Assembly (NCBI GenBank): GCA_041394725.1
Contig: JAWKHR010000053.1
Coordinates: 1-41,711 of the forward strand
Reading direction: 5' to 3'
Origin: JAWKHR01 sp041394725
Lineage (GTDB): Bacteria; Acidobacteriota; Vicinamibacteria; Vicinamibacterales; SCN-69-37
DNA length: 41,711 nt
Part shown: positions 33,946-41,711 of the stretch, piece by piece
Position numbering within the stretch: the first letter of the stretch is position 1
How the letters are laid out: every line of letters begins with the position of its first letter
The notes under the pieces: model-generated
Seen by the model: only the letters and a program-made list of their open reading frames with translations
Database searches by the model: none
Told to the model about the DNA's origin: nothing
Translations under genes and position numbers: made by a program

Positions 33946-34821
33946 ATGAGGACTCTCCATCGCCCGTGGCGCCTCGCGGCCGTTGTCCTGGCCGCGGCCG
34001 CCGTCGTCATCGTCGTCGCGCGCGGCGTCACCGGCGCCGCCGAGCGCCGTTTCACGGTCACCGGCCGCGTCGTGGACGCGCCCGGCGACGGCACCGTCAC
34101 CATCGCCCACGCGGACATCCCCGGCCTCATGCCGGCGATGACGATGCGGTTCACGATCGCCGGGCCGGATTCGACGCCGGCCCTGGCCCCCGGCGACCAG
34201 CTGCGCTTCAGGCTCCGCCTGGACGACACGGGGACGCGCATCGACCGGGTGGTCGTCACCGGGCACGACGAGGTGGCATCGGCCGGCGTCCCGGCGGGGG
34301 AGCGGCGGTCGTCCCGCCTGAGGCCGGGCGACGTCGTCCCGTCGTTCCGGCTGGTCGATCAACTGGAACGACCGGTGACCGAGGCGGACCTGCGGGGGCA
34401 CCTGACCCTCGTCACCTTCGTCTACACGCGGTGCCCGCTGCCGGAGTTCTGCCCGTTGATGACGCAGCGCTTCCACGACCTGCAGGTGGCGGCGGCCGGT
34501 GACGCGACGCTCGATGCCACCGTGCGGCTGCTGACCGTGACGCTCGACCCGGCGTTCGACACCCCGCGGGTCCTCGACGCGTATGGCCGCGCGCGCGGCG
34601 CCGACCCGGCCCGCTGGCGTTTCGTGACCGGGGATCCGGCCGGGATCGACACGCTCACGCGCGCGTTTGCCGTCTACCGGGAACGGAACGGCGTGACGCT
34701 CGATCACACGCTGGCCACCGCCGCGATCGACGGGGATGGCCGGGTCATCGAGATCTGGCGCGGCAACCAGTGGCGCGCCGAGGACGTGCTCGCGGTGCTG
34801 CGCGCGGAGGTGGAGCGATGA
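33946..34821 (+). CDS. CusF-Sco fusion copper chaperone
   Basis: 291 residues. The N-terminal membrane anchor is WRLAAVVLAAAAVVIVVARG. Residues ~35-105 form a CusF-like copper-binding fold (FTVTGRVVDAPGDGTVTIAHADIPGLMPAMTMRF, with the MPAMTM ligand motif). Residues ~125-290 are the Sco1/SenC thioredoxin fold, with the cysteine pair in TRCPLPEFCPLM near residue 160 and the copper His in LDHTLATAAID near 252. Sco proteins deliver copper to CuA sites. Divergent from the nos operon and lacking a nosL neighbour, it is the likely copper source for NosZ. It overlaps the cupin gene (ATGA). Confidence 0.92.
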   Translation: MRTLHRPWRLAAVVLAAAAVVIVVARGVTGAAERRFTVTGRVVDAPGDGTVTIAHADIPGLMPAMTMRFTIAGPDSTPALAPGDQLRFRLRLDDTGTRIDRVVVTGHDEVASAGVPAGERRSSRLRPGDVVPSFRLVDQLERPVTEADLRGHLTLVTFVYTRCPLPEFCPLMTQRFHDLQVAAAGDATLDATVRLLTVTLDPAFDTPRVLDAYGRARGADPARWRFVTGDPAGIDTLTRAFAVYRERNGVTLDHTLATAAIDGDGRVIEIWRGNQWRAEDVLAVLRAEVER

Positions 34822-35129
34822 GCGGGCTGCCCGCGTCGCCCGCCGACCTCGTCGCGATGCCGGAGGGCGGCATCACGAGTCGCGTGCTCGTCAAGACCGC
34901 CCACGGCAACACGACGATGTTCGCCTTCGACGGCGGCCAGGCGCTGAGCGAGCACACCTCGCCGTTCGACGCGCTGGTGGTCGTGCTCGAAGGCCGGTTC
35001 GCGATTACCGTCGGGGGACGAAGGGCCGACGCGGCGGCCGGGACCATCACGCAGCTGCCGGGCGGCGTGCCTCACGCGGTCGAGGCGCTGGAGCCGTCGC
35101 GGATGCTGCTGGTGATGCACCGGCCCTGA
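34818..35129 (+). CDS. Small single-domain cupin protein
   Basis: 103 residues of cupin fold: TTMFAFDGGQALSEHTSPFDALVVVLEGRFAITVGG (motif 1) and LPGGVPHAVEALEPSRMLLVM (motif 2), with His in both. One of the usual motif 1 histidines is replaced by Ser/Pro (EHTSPFD). It is translationally coupled to the Sco gene. Cupins of this size are often found in denitrification clusters, but no reaction is established for this type. It is probably a metal-dependent accessory or sensing protein. Confidence 0.88.
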   Translation: MSGLPASPADLVAMPEGGITSRVLVKTAHGNTTMFAFDGGQALSEHTSPFDALVVVLEGRFAITVGGRRADAAAGTITQLPGGVPHAVEALEPSRMLLVMHRP

Positions 35130-35205
35130 CCGGGGACGCCCGCGCCGGTCGCGCTTTCCCACGATTGACGGCCGACCTGGTGCATCATTGGGCGGAGTCC
35201 CGCCC

Positions 35206-37173
35206 ATGTCCCTGCGCGTCTGGCGCCGTGCGCTCGTGCTCTCGGTGCTGTTGCTGTGCCAGGCCGCGGCCCGCCCGGGCGCCGACGACGGCCAGGCCGC
35301 GGCCCGTCCGGGCGCCGACGACGGCCAGGGCAGCGGCGCGGGCCAACGCGGCGCGCCGCCTCGCGCCCGGGCCGGGACCGGGAGCCTCTCAGGGCAGATC
35401 GTGGACGGCGTGTCCGGTCGCCCGGTGGCCGGCGTCACGGTCGGCGTCGGGGCGATTCTCGATGGGCCGAGGGCCGCGGGACTGCCGGTGAGCGACCAGT
35501 CGGGGCACTTCGAGATCTCCGCGTTGGCCGCCGGACAGCACATGGTCTGGGCGCGCGCGGAGGGCTACGCCATCGGCACCTACGGCCAGGTCCGTCCGGG
35601 CGACGTGCCGGGGCGTGTGGCCCTGCGTGATGGCGCCCGGGTCGCCGACCTGCGCATCCGGATGTGGAAGCTCGGCGCCATCACGGGGCGTGTGATCGAC
35701 GAGGCCGGCGCGCCCGTCGCCGGCGCGACGATCGAGATCCGGACGCGAGCGGGCCGGGGCCTGGGCGGCCGGTTCGGCCTGCCCGTCAGGGCCACGACGG
35801 ACCGGAACGGACGATACGTCGTCCGCGAGGTGCGTCCGGCCGACTATCTCGTCGGCGTCCTGTTCACTTCGACGTCTCTGCCGGCGGCCGTCCTCGACAC
35901 GTACCGGGGCGCGGTCTCGGAAGGCCTCGCCGATGGCGCGAGCGTCGTCGCCGCCCTCCGGGCCTCGCGCCTGTGGATCCCGGGCGAGTCGGCCACCACC
36001 CGGATCGGGTCGGACGTCTTTGCGGTCGTCGCGCCGGAGGGGCCCGCGCCGCGACCGAGCGGACAGGCGGCGGACGATCGCCCACGCGTGTATCGGACGA
36101 CCTTCCATCCCGGTGTCTCGACGGTGGCCGAGGCTCGCCCGGTTCGCGTCCTTCCGGGGGAGACACGATTCGACGTGGACTTCCAGCTCGCGACCCTGCC
36201 CACGGTTCGCGTGTCGGGCGTCGTCAGCGGGTCGGACGGCCCCGCGCCGTACACCGCGCTTCGCCTCCTGACGCCGGAGGAGCCGCCCGCCGAGGCGAAC
36301 GAGTTCATCTCGCTCGCGAGCTTCGAGACGGCGGTGACGGTCGCCGATGCCCGAGGAGCCTTCACGTTTCACGGCGTGCCGGCCGGACGCTACGTGCTCA
36401 CGACCGCGCCACCGGGACGGACACCGTGGGCGCGCACCGAGATCGTCGTGGGGGAGTCCGACGTGCAGGACGTCACCGTGCAACTGCGGCAGGGCATCCG
36501 CGTCCACGGCCGCGTCGAGTTCGCCGGCACGTCCCGGCAGCGACCCACGACGGCGCTCTTTCCCGGGGCGTCCATCGCCAGGCTGGGGCAGCTCGTCCCC
36601 ACCGGCTATGCCACACCGGACGGCGTGGCGCCGGAGGCGGATGGCGCGTTCACGACGCCGCCGTATCCGCCGGGACGCTACCTCGTCCTCGACCAGCGGC
36701 TCGGACCCTGGATGCTCCGCTCGGCGATGCTCGACGGCCGTGACGTGTCCGTGCTGCCGATGGAGCTCTCCGACGATGACGTGACCGGGCTGGTGCTCAC
36801 CTACACCGATCAGCCGACGTACCTGCGCGGCACGATCGCGCCGCGGCCGGACGGCGGCCTGCGCTCCGAGCTCGACGTCATGGTCTTTCCCGCTGACGTC
36901 GCGGCGTGGGTGCGCGAGGGCCTCCCGTCGCATCTTCCGTCACGGCAGATGCGGACGTTGCACCCCGACGAGGACGGTACCTTTCAGGTCGTGGGACTCG
37001 CGCCGGGGAACTACCTCGTCGCGGCGTTTCCGGCCGGGGAGGGCGGTGACCCGGATGCGGATTTCCTGGATCTGGTGGCGCGGGTCGCGACCCCGATCTC
37101 GCTGGCCGAGGGCGCGCCGCGGGTCGTGGAGCTGATGCCGGTCAGCCTGCGCCGGGACGCGATCCGCCGCTAG
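35206..37173 (+). CDS. Secreted protein with CarboxypepD_reg-like repeats
   Basis: 655 residues. The signal peptide is RRALVLSVLLLCQAAA. It is followed by a duplicated 11-residue stretch (AAARPGADDGQ twice) and at least four carboxypeptidase-regulatory-like beta-sandwich units, e.g. GSLSGQIVDGVSGRPVAGV, GAITGRVIDEAGAPVAGATIEIR, VRVSGVVSGSDGPAPYTALRLL and GIRVHGRVEFAG, each ending in a G-x-Y-x-V/L strand. Such proteins are widespread in Acidobacteriota and are presumed to act at the cell surface. The ATG at 35206 has GGAG eight bases upstream; a TTG at 35188 is in frame. No specific partner is seen. Confidence 0.85.
   Translation: MSLRVWRRALVLSVLLLCQAAARPGADDGQAAARPGADDGQGSGAGQRGAPPRARAGTGSLSGQIVDGVSGRPVAGVTVGVGAILDGPRAAGLPVSDQSGHFEISALAAGQHMVWARAEGYAIGTYGQVRPGDVPGRVALRDGARVADLRIRMWKLGAITGRVIDEAGAPVAGATIEIRTRAGRGLGGRFGLPVRATTDRNGRYVVREVRPADYLVGVLFTSTSLPAAVLDTYRGAVSEGLADGASVVAALRASRLWIPGESATTRIGSDVFAVVAPEGPAPRPSGQAADDRPRVYRTTFHPGVSTVAEARPVRVLPGETRFDVDFQLATLPTVRVSGVVSGSDGPAPYTALRLLTPEEPPAEANEFISLASFETAVTVADARGAFTFHGVPAGRYVLTTAPPGRTPWARTEIVVGESDVQDVTVQLRQGIRVHGRVEFAGTSRQRPTTALFPGASIARLGQLVPTGYATPDGVAPEADGAFTTPPYPPGRYLVLDQRLGPWMLRSAMLDGRDVSVLPMELSDDDVTGLVLTYTDQPTYLRGTIAPRPDGGLRSELDVMVFPADVAAWVREGLPSHLPSRQMRTLHPDEDGTFQVVGLAPGNYLVAAFPAGEGGDPDADFLDLVARVATPISLAEGAPRVVELMPVSLRRDAIRR
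35260..35325 (+). repeat. Tandem 33-bp duplication inside the coding region
   Basis: Two adjacent 33-base copies (35260-35292 and 35293-35325) differ at one position and encode AAARPGADDGQ twice, just after the signal peptide. The near identity indicates a recent slippage duplication. Confidence 0.9.
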
Positions 37174-37209
37174 GACATCCGGGTCGTCTGATCCGATCGC
37201 GCTGCCGCG

Positions 37210-37240
37210 TTGTTGATTTGTCCAACATTGTTGTTATACC
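37210..37240 (+). promoter_or_regulatory. AT-rich promoter-like segment before the orphan ADOP gene
   Basis: A 30-base AT-rich patch in a GC-rich spacer contains TTGTTGATT and, downstream, TTATAC (37234-37239). With TTGTTG at 37210-37215 the spacing is 18 bases. It also carries a small inverted repeat TGTTG...CAACA. It is the best promoter candidate in the 123-base gap. Confidence 0.45.
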
Positions 37241-37296
37241 GTCCGGGCACACCAGTCACCCCGGGGCCCCCCGCCCGAGACGAGGAGTGCGTGCCC

Positions 37297-39969
37297 ATGC
37301 ATCGCTGGCTTCGATGGTTCTACGCCCCGGCAGTCGCCGACGCGATCGCGGGTGACGTCGAGGAGGAGCGCCGCCGCCGCGCCCGGCACTCGCCGTGGCG
37401 CGCGCGCGTGTGGACGTGGGTCGCGCTGGCCGGCCTCGCGGCCGCGGCGGTGCGACCCGGTGGAGGGGCTGAGCCGCCCACGACGCCCTCCGGTCGTTCG
37501 GCGGGACGGCTGGCCGCCGAACTGAGGGTCACGCTTCGGACCCTCGCGCGGTCGCCCTGGTATGCGGTCAGCCTCTCGGCGGTCGTCGGCCTGAGCCTCG
37601 CGCTGGCCGCGACCGTGTTCGCGGTCGTGGACGGCGCACTCTTCGCGCCGCTCCCGTATCTCCACGCCGATCGCGTGTTCGCCGTCGAGGCACGGTTCAC
37701 CGGACTCGAACCGGTCACGGCGGGCGAGAGCGTCAGCGTGCCCGACGTCGCGGCGTGGTCGGCCGCGATGCCCGACGTCGCCTTCGCCGGGCTGTCCACG
37801 ATGACGGCACGGCTCTCGACCAACGGGACGTTCGAGGACACGCTCGTGGTGGCCCTGGTGGAGCCGGGCTTCCTGGACGTCCTGGGGGTTGCGCCACGCG
37901 TCGGAGGGTTCCCCGCTGACGCGTTCGACGCGACGTCGCGCGTGTCGCCCGTGCTCGTCACCGACACGTTCTGGCGCGCGCGCCTCGGCGCCGATCCTGC
38001 CGTGGTCGGGCGTCGGATCGACCTCGACCCGTCGACCGGTGCGGCCTTCGAGGTGGCCGGGGTGATGCCCGCCGGCTTCGTCCTGCCGATGTCGGGCGAC
38101 GTCGGCCTCATCGCGCCGTACCGGCCCACCGCCGCGACGCGGGCGGACTTCGGGCGACGCGACCTGCGGCTGGTCGTGGCACGCCTCGCGGCCGGCACCC
38201 GCGCGCCGGATGCCGAGGCGCGGTTGACCCGCGCGATGCGCGAGATCGCCCCGTCGATCCCGCCACCCCGCCCGATTCCCAGCCTCACGCCCGAGATGGC
38301 GCGGCGGCGCGGGCCGTTCGAGGAGGCGAGCATCGTGCCCTTGCGTGCCTACGTCGCGCGGCACACGCGAACGCTCTTCGCCGGCGCGTTCGCGGCCGCG
38401 CTGCTCCTGCTGCTGCTTGCCACCGCGAATGTGTCGGCGCTGATGGCGGCGCGCGGCGCGGCGCGCGCGCGCGACCGGGCGATCCGTCGCGCGATGGGCG
38501 CGAACCGCTGGCAGGTCGCGCGCCTGGTGCTCATCGAGGCGGCCGTGCTGGTCGGCTCCGGCGCCCTCGCGGGGATCGCCCTGGCGCCGGTGCTGGTGGG
38601 CCTGGCCACTCGGCTGCTGCCGGATGCGTTCGTGTTCTTCAGGCCGCCGCAGGTGGACGCGCGTGTGTGGGCGTTTGCCGGAGCGGCGGCCGCCGTGGCC
38701 GTTCTGTTCGCCGCGGCCGGGCCCCTGCGCGCCGGCCGTCGCGGCGAATCCGTGATCCTCAATGCCTCGGGACCGGCCACGACACCCGGCCTGTCCTTCC
38801 GCGCGCGCGGCGCCGCCATCGTCCTGCAGGTCGCGATCGGGTTCGTGCTGGTCGTCGGCGGATCGCTGTTCGCCGGGTCGCTGCTCTCGGTGTGGAGCGA
38901 GCCCATCGGCATCGACGTCGATCACCTGGCCGCGATGGAGATCCGCCTGCTGCCCGAGGGCCCCGACCGGGGCGCCATCGAGGCCGCGCGCACGACGCTG
39001 GCGGCCGACCTGCTCGCGCGCGTGCGGCAGGTGCCTGGTGTCGCGGCCGGCGCGCTGACGAGCGCCAGCCTGTTCACGCGCCAGGTGTCGTTTGGAGGCC
39101 CGCGAAAGGCCGGGGCGCCCATCGGCGGCCCGGCTCCGGCCGTCCAGAGCGTATCGCCGGGCTTTCCCGGCGTCGTCGCGCCGGGGCTCGTCGAGGGCCG
39201 GTGGTTCACCGACGCCGAGCTTGACGCCCGCGATCCCGTTGTCGTCGTCGACGAGACGATGGCGCGGACGTGGTGGCCGGACGGGGGCGCCGTGGGGCAG
39301 ACGCTGCAGGACATCACGGTTCGGGTACCGGTGACCGTCATCGGCGTGGCGCGGCCGGTGCGCTACTACGCGTGGGACATTGGCGCGGCGCGCATCGGCA
39401 CGGTGTACCGGCCGCTCGTGCCGGGACGGACGACGACGGCCACGCTCGTCATCCGCAGCGACGATCCCCGCCGCGCGATGGCGGCTGTGCTCGCCGAGGT
39501 GCAGCAGCTCGGACCGGCGGTGCGCGTCGGCCGTCCCGAAGTGCTCAGCGCGCTCGCCGCCGACTCGATTCGCTCGCGGCGCCTCCAGGCCTGGATCTTC
39601 GGGAGCTTCGCCGCGGCCGGGATCCTGATTCTGGCGGCGGGCGTGTTCGGCCTGGTGGCGATGTCCACGGCGCGCCGCACGCGCGAGATCGGCATCCGTC
39701 TGGCGCTCGGCGCCACGCGCGTGGCCATCCTCCGCGGCCTGATGCGCGAGCAGGCGGTCCCGATTGCGGCCGGGCTCGGCATCGGCATCGGCGTTGCCGC
39801 CTGGGGGACGGGGTATGCGGCGTCGTACCTGTACGAACTGCGGGTGACCGACTACCGCGTCTGGGGCTTCGCCGTGGCGACGATCGTCCTGGTGGGACTG
39901 GCGGGCGTGTTCGTGCCGGCTCGCCGGGCGAGCCGCTCGGACCCGGCGGGAATCCTGCGCGCGGAGTAG
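37297..39969 (+). CDS. ADOP family MacB-like ABC permease (prefix domain 2 type)
   Basis: 890 residues. The first 65 residues (HRWLRWFYAPAVADAIAGDVEEERRRRARHSPWRARVWTWVALAGL) match the second type of ADOP prefix region rather than the one in the 4,998-7,646 protein. Two MacB-type units follow: helix LARSPWYAVSLSAVVGLSLALAATVFAVVDG plus periplasmic domain plus FtsX core, repeated after residue ~540 and ending SRSDPAGILRAE. The ATG at 37297 lies nine bases after GAGGAG; a GTG at 37291 is an alternative. No PadR gene is next to it, which is unusual, and no ATPase. Substrate unknown. Confidence 0.92.
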   Translation: MHRWLRWFYAPAVADAIAGDVEEERRRRARHSPWRARVWTWVALAGLAAAAVRPGGGAEPPTTPSGRSAGRLAAELRVTLRTLARSPWYAVSLSAVVGLSLALAATVFAVVDGALFAPLPYLHADRVFAVEARFTGLEPVTAGESVSVPDVAAWSAAMPDVAFAGLSTMTARLSTNGTFEDTLVVALVEPGFLDVLGVAPRVGGFPADAFDATSRVSPVLVTDTFWRARLGADPAVVGRRIDLDPSTGAAFEVAGVMPAGFVLPMSGDVGLIAPYRPTAATRADFGRRDLRLVVARLAAGTRAPDAEARLTRAMREIAPSIPPPRPIPSLTPEMARRRGPFEEASIVPLRAYVARHTRTLFAGAFAAALLLLLLATANVSALMAARGAARARDRAIRRAMGANRWQVARLVLIEAAVLVGSGALAGIALAPVLVGLATRLLPDAFVFFRPPQVDARVWAFAGAAAAVAVLFAAAGPLRAGRRGESVILNASGPATTPGLSFRARGAAIVLQVAIGFVLVVGGSLFAGSLLSVWSEPIGIDVDHLAAMEIRLLPEGPDRGAIEAARTTLAADLLARVRQVPGVAAGALTSASLFTRQVSFGGPRKAGAPIGGPAPAVQSVSPGFPGVVAPGLVEGRWFTDAELDARDPVVVVDETMARTWWPDGGAVGQTLQDITVRVPVTVIGVARPVRYYAWDIGAARIGTVYRPLVPGRTTTATLVIRSDDPRRAMAAVLAEVQQLGPAVRVGRPEVLSALAADSIRSRRLQAWIFGSFAAAGILILAAGVFGLVAMSTARRTREIGIRLALGATRVAILRGLMREQAVPIAAGLGIGIGVAAWGTGYAASYLYELRVTDYRVWGFAVATIVLVGLAGVFVPARRASRSDPAGILRAE

Positions 39970-39986
39970 CGCGACGGCCCGACGCG

Positions 39987-40478
39987 CTACTTGTGCGCCA
40001 TCCGCTGGCGGATGTGCTCGACGACCGCGGTCACGAAACGGTGCACGGACGCCTCCGCGATGCGGTGGCCCACGGCGGCGTCGAGCGCCTTGCCGATGAT
40101 CCCCATCGGCGGCTCGTAGCGGCCGGTCAGCTCGACCTGCGTCTCGGTGGACGACAGGGGGTAGACGGCCAGGTCGGCCTTCATCACCGGGAACAGGCCG
40201 GGCGAGTCCTTCGCCTGCCACTCGATCGGGATGTGCGTGACGTGCGAGTGCCTGGGGCCGGTATCCTCGCGGGCGTCGCCAATGCGGATCGTGATGTCGC
40301 GGCTGACTTCGAGGCCCTGGATGTCCACGCTGAGCGCGGCGACCAGTTCGCCCGTGCGCGCCTCGGCGACCTTCGTCGCCGAGCGGAACAGGCTGCCGGC
40401 GTCCTTCGCCAGCAGGTCACGGACGGACGCATACGGCTGGTTGACGTAGTCGAACGCGCGGATTTCTCGGGCGGCCAT
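39987..40478 (-). CDS. START/SRPBCC-like protein, unknown function
   Basis: 163 residues without signal peptide. The order of strands and the long C-terminal helix (MGIIGKALDAAVGHRIAEASVHRFVTAVVEHIRQRM) suggest the START/Bet v1 (SRPBCC) hydrophobic-cavity fold. Middle strands include ELVAALSVDIQGLEVSRDITIRIG and ETQVELTGRYEPP. The ATG at 40478 is preferred because a TAGAAT -10 box lies seven bases upstream and no ribosome binding site is present; an in-frame ATG at 40532 would lie upstream of that box. It is convergent with the ADOP gene. No ligand can be assigned. Confidence 0.7.
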   Translation of the reverse strand: MAAREIRAFDYVNQPYASVRDLLAKDAGSLFRSATKVAEARTGELVAALSVDIQGLEVSRDITIRIGDAREDTGPRHSHVTHIPIEWQAKDSPGLFPVMKADLAVYPLSSTETQVELTGRYEPPMGIIGKALDAAVGHRIAEASVHRFVTAVVEHIRQRMAHK

Positions 40479-40485
40479 GCGCGGG

Positions 40486-40491
40486 ATTCTA
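40486..40491 (-). promoter_or_regulatory. -10 element TAGAAT of the SRPBCC gene (leaderless)
   Basis: On the reverse strand TAGAAT is followed by seven bases and then the ATG at 40478. As for the Crp/Fnr gene, transcription should start at the first codon. Confidence 0.45.
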
Positions 40492-40554
40492 CCCGATTCG
40501 GGACGCGTGGCTCCCGTGCCGGTCGCCGCCATCCGGCGGGCGGGTCCGCGGTGC

Positions 40555-41346
40555 CTACCCCCGCTTCTTGCGGACGGGCGCCGTCTCGGGCGCGGCGACG
40601 AGGGCGCCGAGCAGGTCGCGGTTCATGCGGGCGATGAAGCTCACCGGGATCTGTTTCGGGCAGACCGCCTCGCACTCGTTGTGGTTGCTGCAGTGGCCGA
40701 AGCCCTCGGCGTCCATCTGCGCGACCATCGTCTGCACGCGCGTCGTGCGCTCGGGCTGGCCCTGCGGCAGCAGGCCGAGGTGCGCGACCTTGGCCGCGAC
40801 GAACAGGCTGGCCGAGGCGTTCGGGCAGGCCGCGACGCAGGCGCCGCAGCCGATGCACGCGGCGGCCTCGAAGGCCTCGTCGGCGGACGGCTTGGGCACG
40901 GGGATCTCGTTCGCGTCCGGGGCGCTGCCGGTCCGGATCGAGATGTAGCCGCCGGCTTGGATCACGCGGTCGAACGCGCCCCGATCGACGACCAGGTCCT
41001 TGATGACGGGAAACGCGCCCGCGCGCCACGGCTCGATGACGATCTCGTCGCCGTCGCGGAAGTGCCGCATGTGGAGCTGGCAGGTCGTGGTCGCCGGCTG
41101 CGGGCCGTGCGCCACGCCGTTGATCATCACGCCGCACGCGCCGCAGATGCCCTCGCGGCAGTCGTGCTCGAAGGCGACCGGGTCCTTCCCCTCGAGCAGC
41201 AGCCGGTCGTTGAGCACGTCGAGCATCTCGAGGAACGACATGTGCTCGGAGACCGTGTCGCACACGTAGGTCTCGAAGCGGCCGGCCGTCTTCGGGCCCG
41301 CCTGCCGCCAGATCTTCAACGTCAGCTTCAGGGTGCGATCGCTCAC
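40555..41346 (-). CDS. sdhB: Succinate dehydrogenase/fumarate reductase iron-sulfur subunit
   Basis: 263 residues. The N-terminal [2Fe-2S] ferredoxin domain has CREGICGACGVMINGVAHGPQP and a fourth Cys in TTTCQLHMRHF. The C-terminal domain has CIGCGACVAACP for [4Fe-4S] and CSNHNECEAVCPKQIP for the [3Fe-4S] centre and its neighbours. Length and sequence style fit the non-classical SdhB of Acidobacteriota and Bacteroidota. The GTG start at 41346 overlaps the sdhA stop (GTGA). It transfers electrons from FAD in SdhA to the quinone site of the membrane subunit in complex II. Confidence 0.96.
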   Translation of the reverse strand: MSDRTLKLTLKIWRQAGPKTAGRFETYVCDTVSEHMSFLEMLDVLNDRLLLEGKDPVAFEHDCREGICGACGVMINGVAHGPQPATTTCQLHMRHFRDGDEIVIEPWRAGAFPVIKDLVVDRGAFDRVIQAGGYISIRTGSAPDANEIPVPKPSADEAFEAAACIGCGACVAACPNASASLFVAAKVAHLGLLPQGQPERTTRVQTMVAQMDAEGFGHCSNHNECEAVCPKQIPVSFIARMNRDLLGALVAAPETAPVRKKRG

Positions 41347-41711
41347 CGGTAACTCCGCGTGCTCGGCTTGACGAACTCGAAGGTGAGCTGCTCGACGTGG
41401 CGCACCGGCGCCGCGTCCGGGCCGGCGTACTCCCACGCCGCCACGTGCGCGAAGTGGTCGTCGTCGCGCGCGGCCTCGCCCTCGGGCGTCTCGTGCTCCT
41501 CCCGGAAGTGGCAGCCGCAGGACTCCTCGCGGGCGAGGGCGTCGCGGCACATCAGCTCGGCCAGCTCGAGGAAGTCGGCGACCCGGCCGGCGCGCTCGAG
41601 CGCCTGGTTGAGGTCGTCGCCGCGGCCGACGAGCTTCAGGTCCTCCCAGAACTTCTGCCGCAGCCCGGGAATCTCCGCGAGCGCCTGCTCGAGGCCCGCG
41701 CGGCTGCGCGA
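41343..41711 (-). CDS. sdhA: Succinate dehydrogenase flavoprotein, C-terminal fragment
   Basis: The reverse strand is open from the right edge to the stop at 41343, giving 122 residues of the SdhA C-terminal helical domain: LRQKFWEDLKLVGRGDDLNQALERAGRVADFLELAELMCRDALAREESCGCHFREEH. It ends LTFEFVKPSTRSYR. The phrase REESCGCHFREEH is the usual R-x-E-S-R/C-G-x-H-x-R-x-D/E helix near the end of the flavoprotein. The FAD domain is outside the window. Translationally coupled to sdhB. Confidence 0.93.
   Translation of the reverse strand, partial: SRSRAGLEQALAEIPGLRQKFWEDLKLVGRGDDLNQALERAGRVADFLELAELMCRDALAREESCGCHFREEHETPEGEAARDDDHFAHVAAWEYAGPDAAPVRHVEQLTFEFVKPSTRSYR

Noticed and set aside
35183..35193. 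Promoter candidate using TTGACG (35165) before the CarboxypepD_reg gene
   Set aside because: No -10 hexamer at an acceptable distance could be found.
37234..40221. A 995-codon reverse frame opposite the orphan ADOP gene
   Set aside because: Arg/His/Gly-rich shadow of the ADOP coding strand with no domain; the short SRPBCC gene in another frame explains the right-hand end.

Overview
This is a high-GC window (roughly 70% G+C by eye). The gene content points to an Acidobacteriota chromosome, most likely Vicinamibacteria-like. The pointers are two MacB-like ADOP permeases with acidobacterial prefix regions (one behind a PadR regulator), a PEP-CTERM protein, CarboxypepD_reg proteins, a GH127 enzyme and a clade II nitrous oxide reductase operon. 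The taxonomic call is inference; no rRNA is present.

Layout. 1-3.3 kb: start of a PrsW-like membrane protease on the minus strand, then a two-gene M16 peptidase operon (one active, one lacking the zinc motif). 3.3-7.7 kb: a broken glycine-zipper gene, an outer-membrane-type protein, and a PadR-ADOP permease pair with a clear 13-bp palindromic operator. 7.7-15.1 kb: several genes whose protein sense is well preserved but is broken by many single-base frame changes (YjbR/MmcQ-like, penicillin-acylase family, YVTN beta-propeller, a TonB-C lipoprotein and a POTRA-like protein). They are interleaved with an intact VOC protein and an intact PEP-CTERM protein. 15.3-17.8 kb: a Tat-exported GH127 glycosidase whose last ~100 bp occur again at 13.5 kb beside a 21-bp hairpin repeat.

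17.9-35.1 kb is the core of interest, a nitrogen-oxide respiration island. Leftward from an intergenic control region at 25.7-25.8 kb run an RIC-type di-iron repair protein, a MarR regulator and a group III truncated haemoglobin. A tightly coupled operon follows: cytochrome-b-like membrane protein, molybdopterin oxidoreductase of nitrate reductase type, four-cluster ferredoxin, Rieske protein, small membrane protein and TDT/SLAC1-family channel. Rightward is a Crp/Fnr regulator. A second control region at 33.8-33.9 kb drives, to the left, cupredoxin-nosZ-nosB-nosD-nosF-nosY-polytopic haem-copper-like protein and, to the right, a CusF-Sco copper chaperone plus a cupin. All three intergenic boxes have the form TTG-N8-CAA, so the Crp/Fnr protein probably links both arms.

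35.2-41.7 kb: a CarboxypepD_reg repeat protein, an orphan ADOP permease, a START/SRPBCC-like protein, and sdhB with the C-terminal end of sdhA running off the right edge. No tRNA, rRNA, CRISPR array or complete insertion sequence was seen.
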